This document shows positions 18,115 to 27,591 of a stretch of DNA of 64,000 nt, piece by piece. Source of the DNA: Bremerella sp. P1 (lineage in GTDB: Bacteria > Planctomycetota > Planctomycetia > Pirellulales > Pirellulaceae). The translations under genes and the position numbers were made by a program. Position 1 is the first letter of the stretch. The number at the start of each line of letters is the position of its first letter. The stretch is taken from the NCBI RefSeq assembly GCF_028748185.1, contig NZ_CP118164.1, forward strand, positions 1,798,001 to 1,862,000, in the 5' to 3' direction. The notes beneath the pieces were generated by a model. The model was not told the origin of the DNA, made no database searches, and saw only the letters and a list, made by a program, of their open reading frames with translations.

Positions 18115-18849
18115 TTATCTCGGTGGAGCGCGCGAAATGCCGACTCGCTCAGCAAAAATGCCTCCATGTTGTCGCAAGTGATTGTGCGAGGAGCCAAATG
18201 TCCCAAAGAAATAGACGCAGTACATCGAAAGCACGGCTGCGAAAAAACACCAGACGGATGTGTAGGAGTAGTTGTAGAACCAGCCAGAGATGATCGCGCT
18301 AAACAAGCCAATCGCGACTGGCACGATCATCTCTCGCCATCGTGACATCAGCAGAAGCGGGATCACGGTGCAGACCATATAGATGGTTGTCATAAACCAT
18401 TGAGACGGCCCTGAAGCCAGAAAACTATCCGGGTAACGGTTGCGCAGCGAATGCTCGATCACCTCGACACGGATCTTGCTTGGATCGTTCAATACAGGAA
18501 ACCAAGCGAGGTACAGCCAGAGTGACCCAACCGTCGTCCATGCCGTCAAGATCCAGCGTCGTATTCCTGGAGGTTCCGCCCAGGCCGCCGATAGCGGAAA
18601 CCAAATCGGCCATATGGCCAAAGCGAACAAGAGGTAGATCGTCGCTCCCCAGGCCTTCAGAACGGGAGCATCATATCGCAGACCCAGCCAAACGAGCCCT
18701 TCGACCGCCTGCTGAATGGAGAAGCCGAAGGGAATCAGTGCGAAGCCCAGATAGGCAGGCTCTTCACGAAGAGCTTTCCGCACACAGTACACGCCCGCCG
18801 GTAACAATAGACCAGCAACCGCAAAACTCGATTCGGCAGAGAAACACAT
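18115..18849 (-). CDS. DUF6629-like polytopic membrane protein
   Basis: 244 aa with about seven transmembrane helices. The N-terminus MCFSAESSFAVAGLLLPAGV and the following GFSIQQAVEGLVWLGL are the marks of a small family starting MCFSA (DUF6629 as I recall it), whose function is unknown. The C-terminal tail is short and basic. ATG at 18849 opens the minus-strand group that continues through the DUF2330-like, caspase and serpin genes; the gap to the next gene is 47 nt. Confidence 0.72.
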   Translation of the reverse strand: MCFSAESSFAVAGLLLPAGVYCVRKALREEPAYLGFALIPFGFSIQQAVEGLVWLGLRYDAPVLKAWGATIYLLFALAIWPIWFPLSAAWAEPPGIRRWILTAWTTVGSLWLYLAWFPVLNDPSKIRVEVIEHSLRNRYPDSFLASGPSQWFMTTIYMVCTVIPLLLMSRWREMIVPVAIGLFSAIISGWFYNYSYTSVWCFFAAVLSMYCVYFFGTFGSSHNHLRQHGGIFAERVGISRAPPR

Positions 18850-19668
18850 GATATTCTCCGTGTCTCTATGGGGACCAATCTATCGGTCGTCCCACAACAC
18901 AAGCCGAAGCCAGATATCTGTTAAATATCGGCCTTCACTTATGCTTGTATCTTGGGCTAGTTTTGAGAACTCCCACATCCCGAAAAGGGGGCGCCCTACC
19001 CTGGTGGAAATCACCATCACGTTTGGGACAAAGGTGCGTTCGCTGCAATCGTGTCACCCCGAGTTCCTTTAAACCGCCTTGAAACAAGCGCTCTAGATGC
19101 GATCTCAAGCCGCGATGGCGCGTCTGCCGCCGTAGAGCACTCGGAACTCAGACCGAAGCGTTCAAATCGCGCAGACACTACCGTAAGTCATTATTCAATA
19201 GTGACTTACACATACCCTTGATTTTGTATTTGTTGGCGGAGATGTCTCTTGAACTCTCAATTGGCTCCACGCTCATCACCCGCTTAGACAATTTGATCCC
19301 GTACTCACTTAACAAGCTGGCTTTGGTCATCGCCCCAGTCCAAAGAAGACGTGCCGACTGGTCTCAAATCAATCGTGTTTGATCCATCGCTGCGGCTTAC
19401 AGCAGTACTGGTTAGAACGCCGGAAAAACAGGTGGTTTACTCTCGATTTGCCCGTCTTTGCTGGGGGTCTCTGCCATTGAATTGGCGTTGTTGCGAAATC
19501 GTATACCGGATACGATCCTTTTCACTAAATTGAACTTGGCTTTTCGTAGTCAGATTTCGAGGGCGGGATTTCAGCAGGATGGACGACCGCCATCGGAGGT
19601 AAGAACGGATTCGATGCTCTCTGGTGTATTCCCCCAGAGAAATCACAACCGCGAAAGATGCCGATCGA
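18850..19668. other. Intergenic region upstream of the CDP-sugar cluster
   Basis: About 820 nt between a minus-strand gene and rfbF. No frame in it looks coding. It should hold divergent promoters. The only structure I could see is the palindrome at 19183-19209 (listed separately). Confidence 0.5.
19183..19209. promoter_or_regulatory. Palindrome gtaagtca-N11-tgacttac
   Basis: An 8-bp perfect inverted repeat at 19183-19190 / 19202-19209 extends inward through one G.U and three A-T pairs to a 12-bp hairpin with a 3-nt loop. It lies in the divergent intergenic region before rfbF, about 460 nt from its start, and has no T-tract. It may be an operator or an RNA hairpin. Confidence 0.35.
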
Positions 19669-20460
19669 ATGAAAGCAATGATTTTATGCGGTGGTGAAGG
19701 AACGAGACTCCGCGAGTTCACCGAGGTCTTGCCCAAGCCCTTGGTGGAAATTGGTGGCCGCCCCATCCTCTGGCACATCATGAATATCTTCTCCGCGGCC
19801 GGAGTGAACGATTTCACACTTTGCCTTGGTTACAAAGGCAATATGATCCGAAACTATTTCCTCAACTACGAGGCCATGGAATCGGACTTCACGATTCGGC
19901 TCGGTGATCCTTCATCCCTGCAGCTACATAATCGATGTGACGTAACCCGCGACTGGAAAGTTACGTGCGTTGACACCGGCGAACAGGCAATGACCGGAGC
20001 ACGAATTGCTCGTGCGGCTCGCTTTCTGGTCGACGACGAACGATTCTGCCTGACGTACGGGGATGGAATTGCGGACATCGACATCAACGAGCTGATTAAG
20101 TTTCATGTTGCCGAAGGTGCGTTGGCAACGATGACCGGTATTCGCCCTCCCAGCCGATTTGGCGACTTGGAAATCACGAACAATCGCGTGACCTCCTTCC
20201 GCGAAAAATCACAAGTTGGTCAAGGCTTGATCAACGGCGGGTTCATGGTCATGGAACTCGACTTCCTGCGTTATCTCACGGCAGACGACCAGTGCGTGCT
20301 GGAACGAGAGCCACTGGAACGATGTGCTCGCGATGGCCAACTGGCCGTCTATGAGCACCATGGATTCTGGTACTGCATGGATACGTTCCGAGACTGGAAA
20401 GTACTCGACGAGATGTGGCGCACCAAGGACACGCCTTGGCTGAAGAGGGAAGCGGCATGA
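19669..20460 (+). CDS. rfbF: Glucose-1-phosphate cytidylyltransferase
   Basis: 263 aa, the usual length of RfbF (about 257). The N-terminal nucleotide-binding motif MKAMILCGGEGTRLRE is intact, followed by PKPLVEIGGRPILWHIM. The acidic metal site lies in LTYGDGIADIDI, and the GGFMVME and YEHHGFWYCMDTFRDW motifs are typical of the CDP-glucose enzymes. It makes CDP-glucose from glucose-1-phosphate and CTP, the first step toward CDP-3,6-dideoxyhexoses. The ATG at 19669 is preferred over an upstream in-frame start because it begins right at the family N-terminus, though its ribosome site is weak. Its stop overlaps the start of rfbG by 4 nt (ATGA). Confidence 0.95.
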   Translation: MKAMILCGGEGTRLREFTEVLPKPLVEIGGRPILWHIMNIFSAAGVNDFTLCLGYKGNMIRNYFLNYEAMESDFTIRLGDPSSLQLHNRCDVTRDWKVTCVDTGEQAMTGARIARAARFLVDDERFCLTYGDGIADIDINELIKFHVAEGALATMTGIRPPSRFGDLEITNNRVTSFREKSQVGQGLINGGFMVMELDFLRYLTADDQCVLEREPLERCARDGQLAVYEHHGFWYCMDTFRDWKVLDEMWRTKDTPWLKREAA

Positions 20461-21548
20461 AAACCCAATTCCAAGGAAAACGCGTCTTCCTGACCGGACA
20501 TACTGGGTTCAAAGGATCCTGGACTTCCCTCTGGCTTTCCCAAATGGGAGCCCAAGTCTACGGATATGCTCTCGATCCGCCAACCAATCACAATAACTTC
20601 ACGTCGTCGCAGGTCGCTTCAAGATTAGCTGCGGATACCCGTGCGGATCTCTCGGACTTTGACCAATTGCAGACCGCAATCGATCAAGCTCGACCCGATG
20701 TTATTCTTCACATGGCAGCCCAGCCTATCGTGAACACAGCGCTCGCCGATCCACGCAGCACCTACCAGACGAACGTCATGGGTACGGTGAACCTGCTGGA
20801 AGCCGTTCGCGTAATCGGACGTCCCTGTCACGTGATCGTGATCACCAGCGACAAGTGTTATCGCGACTTAGGCGAAAACCGTCCTTACAAGGAAGACGAC
20901 CCGCTGGGTGGCAACGATCCCTACAGCGCCAGTAAAGGAGCGACGGAAGTCGTCGCTCATAGCTATCGAGCCAGCTACTTTCCACCAGCCTCGCTACAAG
21001 AGCATGGCATCAGTCTTGCAACGGCCCGGGCGGGCAATGTCATTGGCGGTGGCGACTGGGGTGCGTGCCGTATTGTTCCTGACCTATGTGCAGCGTTTCA
21101 TCGCGGAGACATGCTGCAGCTGCGCATGCCGCATGCAATCCGACCATGGCAACATGTGCTGGAACCCGTTTCTGGCTATCTCCACCTGGCCGCAGAGATG
21201 ATTCGTCGACCGAGTCCTCGCTGGTGCCAGGCTTGGAACTTCGGACCGGAAGACGAATCGGCCGTTACGGTCGAGCGATTGGTCCGTGAGTTCAGCAAGG
21301 CTTGGAATGGTGGTGGCTGGGAGAACGCGATTCCCGATGAGCCACTCCGCGAATCGGTCTACCTACGACTGAACAACTCGAAGGCCAAGCGGGAACTGGG
21401 TTGGTTTCCACGCTGGTCTCTTCAGGAAACCGTCGAACGTACCGTTCGGTGGTACAAGCGTTTTCATTTAGATCCATCGCAAAATATGCTCGCGTCTTGT
21501 TTGGAGGACTTGGAAGCCTACCAGGAGACTCAGGGGATTTTGGTATGA
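20457..21548 (+). CDS. rfbG: CDP-glucose 4,6-dehydratase
   Basis: 363 aa. Extended short-chain dehydrogenase with NAD motif G14-H-T-G17-F-K-G20 and catalytic Y156-S-A-S-K160; the serine/threonine of the triad lies in [12 protein letters not shown]. The ITSDKCY and [18 protein letters not shown] segments are characteristic of CDP-glucose dehydratases. It converts CDP-glucose to CDP-4-keto-6-deoxyglucose. The start overlaps the rfbF stop and its own stop overlaps the rfbH start, so the three are translationally coupled. Confidence 0.95.
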   Translation: MKTQFQGKRVFLTGHTGFKGSWTSLWLSQMGAQVYGYALDPPTNHNNFTSSQVASRLAADTRADLSDFDQLQTAIDQARPDVILHMAAQPIVNTALADPRSTYQTNVMGTVNLLEAVRVIGRPCHVIVITSDKCYRDLGENRPYKEDDPLGGNDPYSASKGATEVVAHSYRASYFPPASLQEHGISLATARAGNVIGGGDWGACRIVPDLCAAFHRGDMLQLRMPHAIRPWQHVLEPVSGYLHLAAEMIRRPSPRWCQAWNFGPEDESAVTVERLVREFSKAWNGGGWENAIPDEPLRESVYLRLNNSKAKRELGWFPRWSLQETVERTVRWYKRFHLDPSQNMLASCLEDLEAYQETQGILV

Positions 21549-22891
21549 GCAATGTTGGCGTCGTCGAGACGAGTAACCAGTCGAGATCTCCTGACGAACT
21601 TCGTGCGCAGATCCTAAGTCTAGTCGAGCAGTACCACGACGCTGCCTATCCCAAGAAGGAGTTTCGCCCTGGCAAAGATGCGGTACGGATTTCGGGGCGG
21701 GTATTCGATGCAGCTGACATGAAATCGCTGGTCGATTCATCGCTCGACTTCTGGCTTACCGCTGGCCGATTCGCCGAAGAGTTTGAAAGCCGCTTCGCCG
21801 AAGTAGTCGGGACACGATACTCATTACTGGTCAACTCAGGCTCCAGCGCCAATCTGGTTGCCCTGTCCGCACTCACTTCACCGAAACTGGAAGATCGTCA
21901 GCTTCGCCCTGGTGATGAAGTGATCACCGTCGCTTCTGGCTTTCCAACCACCGTCAACCCGATTCTTCAGAACCAATTGGTACCGGTTTTTGTCGATGTT
22001 CATGTACCAACATACAACATCGACATTTCGCAACTCGAAGCAGCCCTTTCGCCGAAGTCCAAGGCAATTTTCATTGCCCACACGCTTGGCAATCCGTTCC
22101 AAGTGGCCGAGGTTCGCGAATTCGCAGACAAACACAATCTCTGGCTGATCGAGGACTGCTGTGACGCGCTCGGTGCGACCTATCAGGGAAAGAATTGCGG
22201 AACATTCGGTGATCTAGCGACATTTAGCTTCTATCCTGCCCATCACATCACGATGGGAGAAGGAGGCGCCGTCGTGATGAACTCGCCCAAGCTTAAGAAG
22301 CTGGTTGAGTCGTTCCGTGACTGGGGACGCGATTGCTGGTGCGCTCCTGGCGAAGACGATACTTGCGGCAAGCGATTCGCCTGGCAATTGGGACAGCTCC
22401 CACCTGGCTACGACCACAAGTACATCTATTCGCATATCGGTTACAACCTGAAAGCAACCGACATGCAGGCCGCCGTTGGTGTTTCGCAGCTCGACAAGCT
22501 GGAAGGGTTTGTGACGGCCCGAAACCGCAACTTCAAGCTACTCAGTGAAGGTCTCCAGGACCTGCAAGAATACTTCATTCTACCGGAGCCAACGCCGGAG
22601 TCGGAACCTAGCTGGTTTGGTTATCCCTTGGCTGTGCGACCCGATAGCCCCATCAGCCGAGACGACGTCGCGCAAGCGATGGCCCGAGCAAGGATTGGCA
22701 CCCGCTTTCTGTTCGGAGGCAATCTATTGCGACAGCCGGCCTACAAGGACACGCCCCGCCGCACCGTTGGGGATCTGCCCAACGCCGACTTCATTATGAA
22801 TCAGGTTTTATGGTTGGGCGTGTATCCCGGCATTGATGATTCTCAGAGGGAATATGTGATCGACGCGCTCCATCAGATCCCTACAAGCTAA
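21545..22891 (+). CDS. rfbH: CDP-4-keto-6-deoxyglucose 3-dehydrase (PMP and [2Fe-2S] enzyme)
   Basis: 448 aa. It belongs to the aminotransferase fold, but the cofactor lysine is replaced by His: H233 in [15 protein letters not shown], as in the E1 enzyme of Yersinia (H220). The four iron-sulfur cysteines align by spacing with E1: C206 in EDCCDALG and C264, C266, C274 in [13 protein letters not shown]. With a reductase partner it removes the 3-hydroxyl, giving CDP-4-keto-3,6-dideoxyglucose. No E3-type reductase (RfbI/AscD) is encoded next to it here, so electrons must come from elsewhere. The start overlaps the rfbG stop by 4 nt. Confidence 0.95.
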   Translation: MSNVGVVETSNQSRSPDELRAQILSLVEQYHDAAYPKKEFRPGKDAVRISGRVFDAADMKSLVDSSLDFWLTAGRFAEEFESRFAEVVGTRYSLLVNSGSSANLVALSALTSPKLEDRQLRPGDEVITVASGFPTTVNPILQNQLVPVFVDVHVPTYNIDISQLEAALSPKSKAIFIAHTLGNPFQVAEVREFADKHNLWLIEDCCDALGATYQGKNCGTFGDLATFSFYPAHHITMGEGGAVVMNSPKLKKLVESFRDWGRDCWCAPGEDDTCGKRFAWQLGQLPPGYDHKYIYSHIGYNLKATDMQAAVGVSQLDKLEGFVTARNRNFKLLSEGLQDLQEYFILPEPTPESEPSWFGYPLAVRPDSPISRDDVAQAMARARIGTRFLFGGNLLRQPAYKDTPRRTVGDLPNADFIMNQVLWLGVYPGIDDSQREYVIDALHQIPTS

Positions 22892-22919
22892 CCATCTGCT
22901 CGCCGATCAGGTTTTTGAA

Positions 22920-23930
22920 ATGTCGAATCAGGATGATCGCCGTCTCATCAGTATTGTTACGCCGGCGTACAACGAGGAAGACTCGGTTCACGAATGCCAC
23001 GCGGCCGTAGCAGAACTGTTTCGCGGCCCGCTGTCGAACTATCGATACGAACACATCTTCGCAGATAATGCCTCGACAGATTCAACGGTTGCGATACTGC
23101 GAGAGATCGCCGCTGAAGACCCCCACGTCAAAGTCATCGTGAACTCTCGCAACTTTGGCCCCCTCAAATCACTTTGGAACGCGACTCAGGCAGCAACCGG
23201 CGACGCCGTGATTCCGTGTCTTGCGGCGGACCTGCAAGATCCCCCGGAAATCATTGTCGAGTTCGTAAAGAAGTGGGAAGAAGGGTTCGACATAGTCCAT
23301 GGCATTCGTGCCGATCGCCAAGAAGGCGCGGTACTGCACTTCATCCGTCGTATGTACTATCGCGGAATCCGCTGGCTGGCCAATGTGGACATCCCGCTCA
23401 ACAGCGGCGAGTTTCAGCTCATTGATCGCAAAGTTGCCCAAGTCCTTGCCGAGGTTGAGGATTACTATCCGTACGTTCGCGGATTGATTGCTGCGTGCGG
23501 ATTCAAGCAAGCTCGTGTCCCCTACACCATGCTGGCTCGAAAGCGGGGAGTTTCCAAAGCCAATTGGTACGGCATGATCGATATCGGACTCAATGGACTC
23601 ATCTCATTGAGCAATGTCCCGATGCGAGTCTGCATGGCAATCGGGTTCCTCACTTCCGGACTTAGTCTGGTGTTTGCGTTGGTATCCTGCATTGCAGCGA
23701 TCATCGCTATGGCAACCGGCCAACAGACTCCCAGCCCCGGTATTCCGACGCTTATCGTGGGCATGTTTTTTCTGGGCGGAGTTCAACTCTTCTTTCTCGG
23801 CTTCATGGGCGAGTATATCTCGGCCATTCATTCCCAGGTCAGGCGGCGCCCCATTGTGATTGAACAAGAACGAATCAACTTCGAAAGAAGTGTCGTGCCA
23901 TCTTTGGCGATAAATCGCAAAGCATCGTAA
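22920..23930 (+). CDS. GT2 glycosyltransferase, polyprenyl-phosphate type (GtrB/DPM1-like)
   Basis: 336 aa. GT-A catalytic domain at about 8-230: SIVTPAYNEEDSV, the DNASTDST motif and the acceptor-metal region AADLQDPPE (D104, D107). Two C-terminal transmembrane helices (about 237-262 and 272-300) end in a basic tail. This is the layout of enzymes that load a sugar onto undecaprenyl phosphate at the inner face of the membrane, giving a donor for periplasmic GT-C enzymes such as the one encoded at 27592. It lies 28 nt after rfbH. Sugar specificity is not readable. Confidence 0.9.
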   Translation: MSNQDDRRLISIVTPAYNEEDSVHECHAAVAELFRGPLSNYRYEHIFADNASTDSTVAILREIAAEDPHVKVIVNSRNFGPLKSLWNATQAATGDAVIPCLAADLQDPPEIIVEFVKKWEEGFDIVHGIRADRQEGAVLHFIRRMYYRGIRWLANVDIPLNSGEFQLIDRKVAQVLAEVEDYYPYVRGLIAACGFKQARVPYTMLARKRGVSKANWYGMIDIGLNGLISLSNVPMRVCMAIGFLTSGLSLVFALVSCIAAIIAMATGQQTPSPGIPTLIVGMFFLGGVQLFFLGFMGEYISAIHSQVRRRPIVIEQERINFERSVVPSLAINRKAS

Positions 23931-23977
23931 CGCACTTCGCCTCGAACCACTTGCACGGAAAGCGATTGAGGACATCC

Positions 23978-25783
23978 ATGGAACGGGAAAGCAAGACGAT
24001 TGAAGGCTGCTGGCAAACCTGGCTTGATGACGTTCGCCATCTGAAGTCGATCGATGACTTTTCCAGCCTGATGACCATCGCGATGCCGCTTGAGCAGTCG
24101 TCCGGCTATCTCGTTCCGCTGTGCGAATTTCACGCAGGCGATGACGAAACCATTTCCCTGCTCGCGAAGTGGCGAGACGCGAATCAAACCGCCTACCCGA
24201 CCCGCTTCGCGGTCACTCTCGAAGGCACGAAAACGTGGCTGAAGAAGGCGATCTTGGAAAATGACGCTCGCGTGCTGTTCCTGGTCCTAGATCGCTATGG
24301 GCGACCAGTCGGCCACGCTGGTTTCGCGGGCTGCGACAACGACGCCGGCAACCTTGAACTCGACAATATCGTTCGCGGCGAAAACAGATCTCCCGGGATT
24401 ATGGGAGAGGCCATCAGTAAACTAATCCGTTGGGTAGAAGCGGAAGCGAAACCGAACAGCCTGTTCCTGCGTGTGTTTGCGGACAACGATCACGCGATCA
24501 GTTTCTACGAGAAACTTGGATTCCAAAATACATCGACCATCCCGCTACGACGACATGAGTCCAACGGGCGAGTGGACTTTCTGGAGTTGGAAGCGGACGA
24601 TAGCGACGCCCCAGACTCCACCATGTATCGCATGGAATACGCAGCACAGGATGCCTCCGCTGATGATTGGATCTTAACGGCAGGTCCATCCGTCTCTTCC
24701 CGAGAAGTGTCGTACTCGACTGATGCCGCACGTACCGGCTGGAACTCGAAGTGGGGCGACTATCTCAAGAAGTTCGAGCAGCATGCGTGCGATTATCTTG
24801 GCGTTCGCTACGCCATTACGACTTCTTCCTGTACCGGTGCCCTGCACCTCAGTTTGCTGGCCGCAGGGATTGGTCCTGGTGATGAAGTGATCGTACCGGA
24901 GATCTCGTGGATTGCCACGGCCAGTGCCATCCGATACGTCGGAGCAAGACCCGTTTTCGCGGACGTTCGCTACGACTCGATGTGTCTCGATGCGAACGAC
25001 TTCAAAGCGAAGATCACTTCGAAGACTAAGGCCGTGATTCCGGTTCATCTCTACGGCCAGTCAGCACCGATGACGGAGATCACCGCCATTGCCCAAGAGC
25101 ATGGCCTCAAGATCATTGAAGATGCCGCCCCTGCCCTGGGGACGACTTGTGACGGCAAACTGGCGGGCACTTGGGGAGACGCGGGTTGCTTCAGTTTCCA
25201 AGGAGCCAAGTTAGCCGTCACCGGTGAGGGTGGTCTGCTGGTCACGAACTCCGAAGAGGTGTACCAGCGTGCGATGAAATTATGGGATCATGGCCGACGA
25301 CCTGGCTCGTTTCAAATCGACAAGGTTGGCTGGAAGTACAAGATGAGTAATCTTCAAGCGGCCTTCGGGCTTGCCCAGTTGGAACGCATCGAACAGTTGA
25401 TTCGCTGCAAACGACAAGTCTTCGCGTGGTATGAAGAAATGCTCGATGGTGTCTCCGGCATCGAGTTGATGCGAGAACCAGCCGGAACCCACAGCATCTA
25501 CTGGATGTCGAATATCCTTGTCGATCCTGACTGCGGAATGACCCGCGAACAGCTAACCGACCAATTGAAGCAGCGAAAGATTGATACGCGGCCGGTGTTC
25601 TCACCCATGAGCACCTTCCCTATCTGGGACGAACCACAACAGACCACCGGACGAGTGGCTGCCGATATTTCGCAACGTGGCATCAATCTGCCCAGCGGTG
25701 TCTGTCTGACCTACAAGCAAGTAGCCCGTGTTTGCTACGAATTGAAGCAAGTCCTGAGATCGAAACGATCACTCGCAGCGTAG
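23978..25783 (+). CDS. GNAT acetyltransferase - DegT/DnrJ/EryC1 sugar aminotransferase fusion
   Basis: 601 aa, two enzymes in one chain. Residues about 45-205 form a GNAT N-acyltransferase (GHAGFAG strand, RSPGIMGEAISKLIRWVE acetyl-CoA loop, ADNDHAISFYEKLGF). Residues about 232-595 form a PLP sugar aminotransferase with TSSCTGALHLSLLAAGIGPGDEV, D382 in IIEDAAPALG and cofactor K411 in FSFQGAK, followed by TGEGG. Such pairs normally occur as separate genes (WecE/WecD, FdtB/FdtC). The fusion should aminate a nucleotide-linked 4-keto sugar and acetylate the new amine. Placed three genes after rfbFGH, the likely substrate is the CDP-4-keto-(3,)6-deoxyhexose. ATG at 23978 has TGAGGA upstream; a further frame to 23951 starts at TTG and was rejected. 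Confidence 0.9.
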   Translation: MERESKTIEGCWQTWLDDVRHLKSIDDFSSLMTIAMPLEQSSGYLVPLCEFHAGDDETISLLAKWRDANQTAYPTRFAVTLEGTKTWLKKAILENDARVLFLVLDRYGRPVGHAGFAGCDNDAGNLELDNIVRGENRSPGIMGEAISKLIRWVEAEAKPNSLFLRVFADNDHAISFYEKLGFQNTSTIPLRRHESNGRVDFLELEADDSDAPDSTMYRMEYAAQDASADDWILTAGPSVSSREVSYSTDAARTGWNSKWGDYLKKFEQHACDYLGVRYAITTSSCTGALHLSLLAAGIGPGDEVIVPEISWIATASAIRYVGARPVFADVRYDSMCLDANDFKAKITSKTKAVIPVHLYGQSAPMTEITAIAQEHGLKIIEDAAPALGTTCDGKLAGTWGDAGCFSFQGAKLAVTGEGGLLVTNSEEVYQRAMKLWDHGRRPGSFQIDKVGWKYKMSNLQAAFGLAQLERIEQLIRCKRQVFAWYEEMLDGVSGIELMREPAGTHSIYWMSNILVDPDCGMTREQLTDQLKQRKIDTRPVFSPMSTFPIWDEPQQTTGRVAADISQRGINLPSGVCLTYKQVARVCYELKQVLRSKRSLAA

Positions 25784-25790
25784 TTGTCCC

Positions 25791-26627
25791 ATGATCATAC
25801 CCGTACATTCCACCGATCGAAGTGAAAGCCTTGCTCGACGCATTCGCAAGCACTGCGTACAGATGTGTCACGATGCAGGGACTTCGCACATTGGATCGAA
25901 CTTAAGCTGTTGCGATCTGATTGCGGTCCTGTACAGCAGCATCCTTCGATACGATCCGAATCAGCCACAGATGGCCGATCGCGACCGTTTTATCATGTCC
26001 AAGGGACACGCAGCGGCTGTGATCTATGCAGTACTTGCGGAGACCGGCTTCATTCCCGAAGAGAAGCTACGCGAGTTCTGCCAGAATGGAAGTCCCATTG
26101 CTGGGCATGTTCACTCCCATGGTGTGCCTGGGATCGAATTCTCGACCGGTTCACTTGGGCATGGCTTGCCGGTCGGTTGTGGGATTGCCCTGGCAGCAAG
26201 GGCTGACAAATCAAATCATCGCGTATTTGTACTGATGTCTGATGGTGAATGCGACGAGGGGACGACCTGGGAAGCAGCACTCTTTGCTGCCCAGCATCGC
26301 CTCGGGGGACTCACGGCGATCATCGATACAAACAGTTGGCAAAGCTACGGCTCAACCGCCGACGTGCTCGACCTTGAACCCTTCGCCGACAAGTGGAAGG
26401 CATTTCGCTGGGATGTAACCGAGGTTAACGGCCACGACCATCAGGCGATTCAGAAGGTATTATCCCGTCCCGTCGATCCGAATGGACCTCCGCGCGTGGT
26501 CATTGCCCGTACCGTGAAGGGAAAGGGCATTCCTCATATGGAAGACCAGTTGGTCTGGCACTACCGCTCGCCCAGCGACGAAGACGTAAGACTCGCACAA
26601 AGCATTCTCGAGGATCCCAACTCGTGA
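25791..26627 (+). CDS. Transketolase-like protein, N-terminal (TPP-binding) subunit
   Basis: 278 aa, the length of split transketolase N subunits. TPP pyrophosphate-binding motif at SDGECDEGTTWEAALFAAQH with the closing IIDTNSWQSYG (metal-binding D and N). HIGSNLSCCDLIAVLY and FIMSKGHAAAVIYAVL are the classical transketolase N-terminal blocks, and TGSLGHGLPVGCGIALA is intact. The C subunit follows with a 4-nt overlap. In a sugar-biosynthesis cluster such pairs may transfer a two-carbon unit to, or make, a special sugar instead of serving the pentose phosphate pathway. Confidence 0.92.
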   Translation: MIIPVHSTDRSESLARRIRKHCVQMCHDAGTSHIGSNLSCCDLIAVLYSSILRYDPNQPQMADRDRFIMSKGHAAAVIYAVLAETGFIPEEKLREFCQNGSPIAGHVHSHGVPGIEFSTGSLGHGLPVGCGIALAARADKSNHRVFVLMSDGECDEGTTWEAALFAAQHRLGGLTAIIDTNSWQSYGSTADVLDLEPFADKWKAFRWDVTEVNGHDHQAIQKVLSRPVDPNGPPRVVIARTVKGKGIPHMEDQLVWHYRSPSDEDVRLAQSILEDPNS

Positions 26628-27550
26628 GAAAAGCATTTATCGAATCATTGCTTGCTGCCGCGAAGGCGGATCCCAGAATCTGGCTTCTGTGCGGTGACCT
26701 GGGCTTTTCCGTACTCGATCCATTCGCCGCGGAATTTCCCGAACGCTATATCAACTGCGGCGTCGCTGAGCAGAACATGATTGGTGTCGCAGCAGGTCTC
26801 GCGAAAGAGGGAAAGATCCCGTTCGTTTATTCGATTGCCAATTTCTCAACGCTTCGTTGCCTGGAGCAGATCCGCAACGATGTCGCCTATCACGACTTGC
26901 CAGTTCGCATTGTGTCGGTAGGGGCGGGCTTTGCTTACGGTGCGGCTGGGTTTACACACTTTGGAATTGAAGAAGTTGCCGCCCTCCGAGCGTTTCCCAA
27001 CTTGCTCGTAGTTTCGCCTGGGGATCCGATCGAAGCGGCAGCATCGGTCACAGCCCTGGCCCGCGATCGTCGCCCCGCGTACTTGCGACTTGGCAAAGGG
27101 GGAGAAACGGCCGTTCATCCAACACCGCTTGAATTAACGCTTGGACATGCAATCCAAGTTCAAGATGGAGATCAGGCCACCGTTCTCGCTTCCGGTAGCT
27201 TGCTGGCGACTGCCGTCGAGGCGGCCAACGACTTGGCAGCCTCAGGAATCAACGTTCGCGTGTTGAGTGTGCCCACAATCGCTCCGCTCGATTCAAACGC
27301 CATTCAGAAAGCGGCGTACGAAACCGGCAACCTTGTAACGGTCGAAGAGCACACAATTGGAGGCCTAGGCTCGGCTGTGGCCGAACTTGTTGCCACGGAA
27401 GGCCTACCTGCCAAACTGAAGATGGTTTGCATCGGCAAGGAGCGTACAACGCCGGCAGGTGGCCATGCATTCTTGAGAAGCGAGTATGGTCTGACGGCCG
27501 ACCAGATTGTTTCTGCGGTTCGATCACTGACCCAACGTCAACCCGTTTAG
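26624..27550 (+). CDS. Transketolase-like protein, C-terminal (pyrimidine-binding) subunit
   Basis: 308 aa. The GTG start at 26624 overlaps the N-subunit stop (GTGA). The cofactor-activating Glu lies in INCGVAEQNMIGVAAGLA. SIANFSTLRCLEQIRNDVAYHDLPVRIV matches the pyrimidine-binding domain. The C-terminal transketolase domain (YLRLGKGGE... and VTVEEHTIGGLGSAVAELV) is complete. It resembles DXP synthase and transketolase C halves, and with the protein encoded at 25791 it makes one active enzyme. Confidence 0.92.
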   Translation: MRKAFIESLLAAAKADPRIWLLCGDLGFSVLDPFAAEFPERYINCGVAEQNMIGVAAGLAKEGKIPFVYSIANFSTLRCLEQIRNDVAYHDLPVRIVSVGAGFAYGAAGFTHFGIEEVAALRAFPNLLVVSPGDPIEAAASVTALARDRRPAYLRLGKGGETAVHPTPLELTLGHAIQVQDGDQATVLASGSLLATAVEAANDLAASGINVRVLSVPTIAPLDSNAIQKAAYETGNLVTVEEHTIGGLGSAVAELVATEGLPAKLKMVCIGKERTTPAGGHAFLRSEYGLTADQIVSAVRSLTQRQPV

Positions 27551-27591
27551 CCCCTACCGCACATCTCCGTATTTCAGACTAAGGTACTCCG

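Noticed and set aside
25791-27550. Split transketolase as the housekeeping enzyme
   Set aside because: Not excluded, but 4-nt overlap, position within a CDP-sugar run and split form made a cluster-specific role more likely; listed as a finding with a refutation test.
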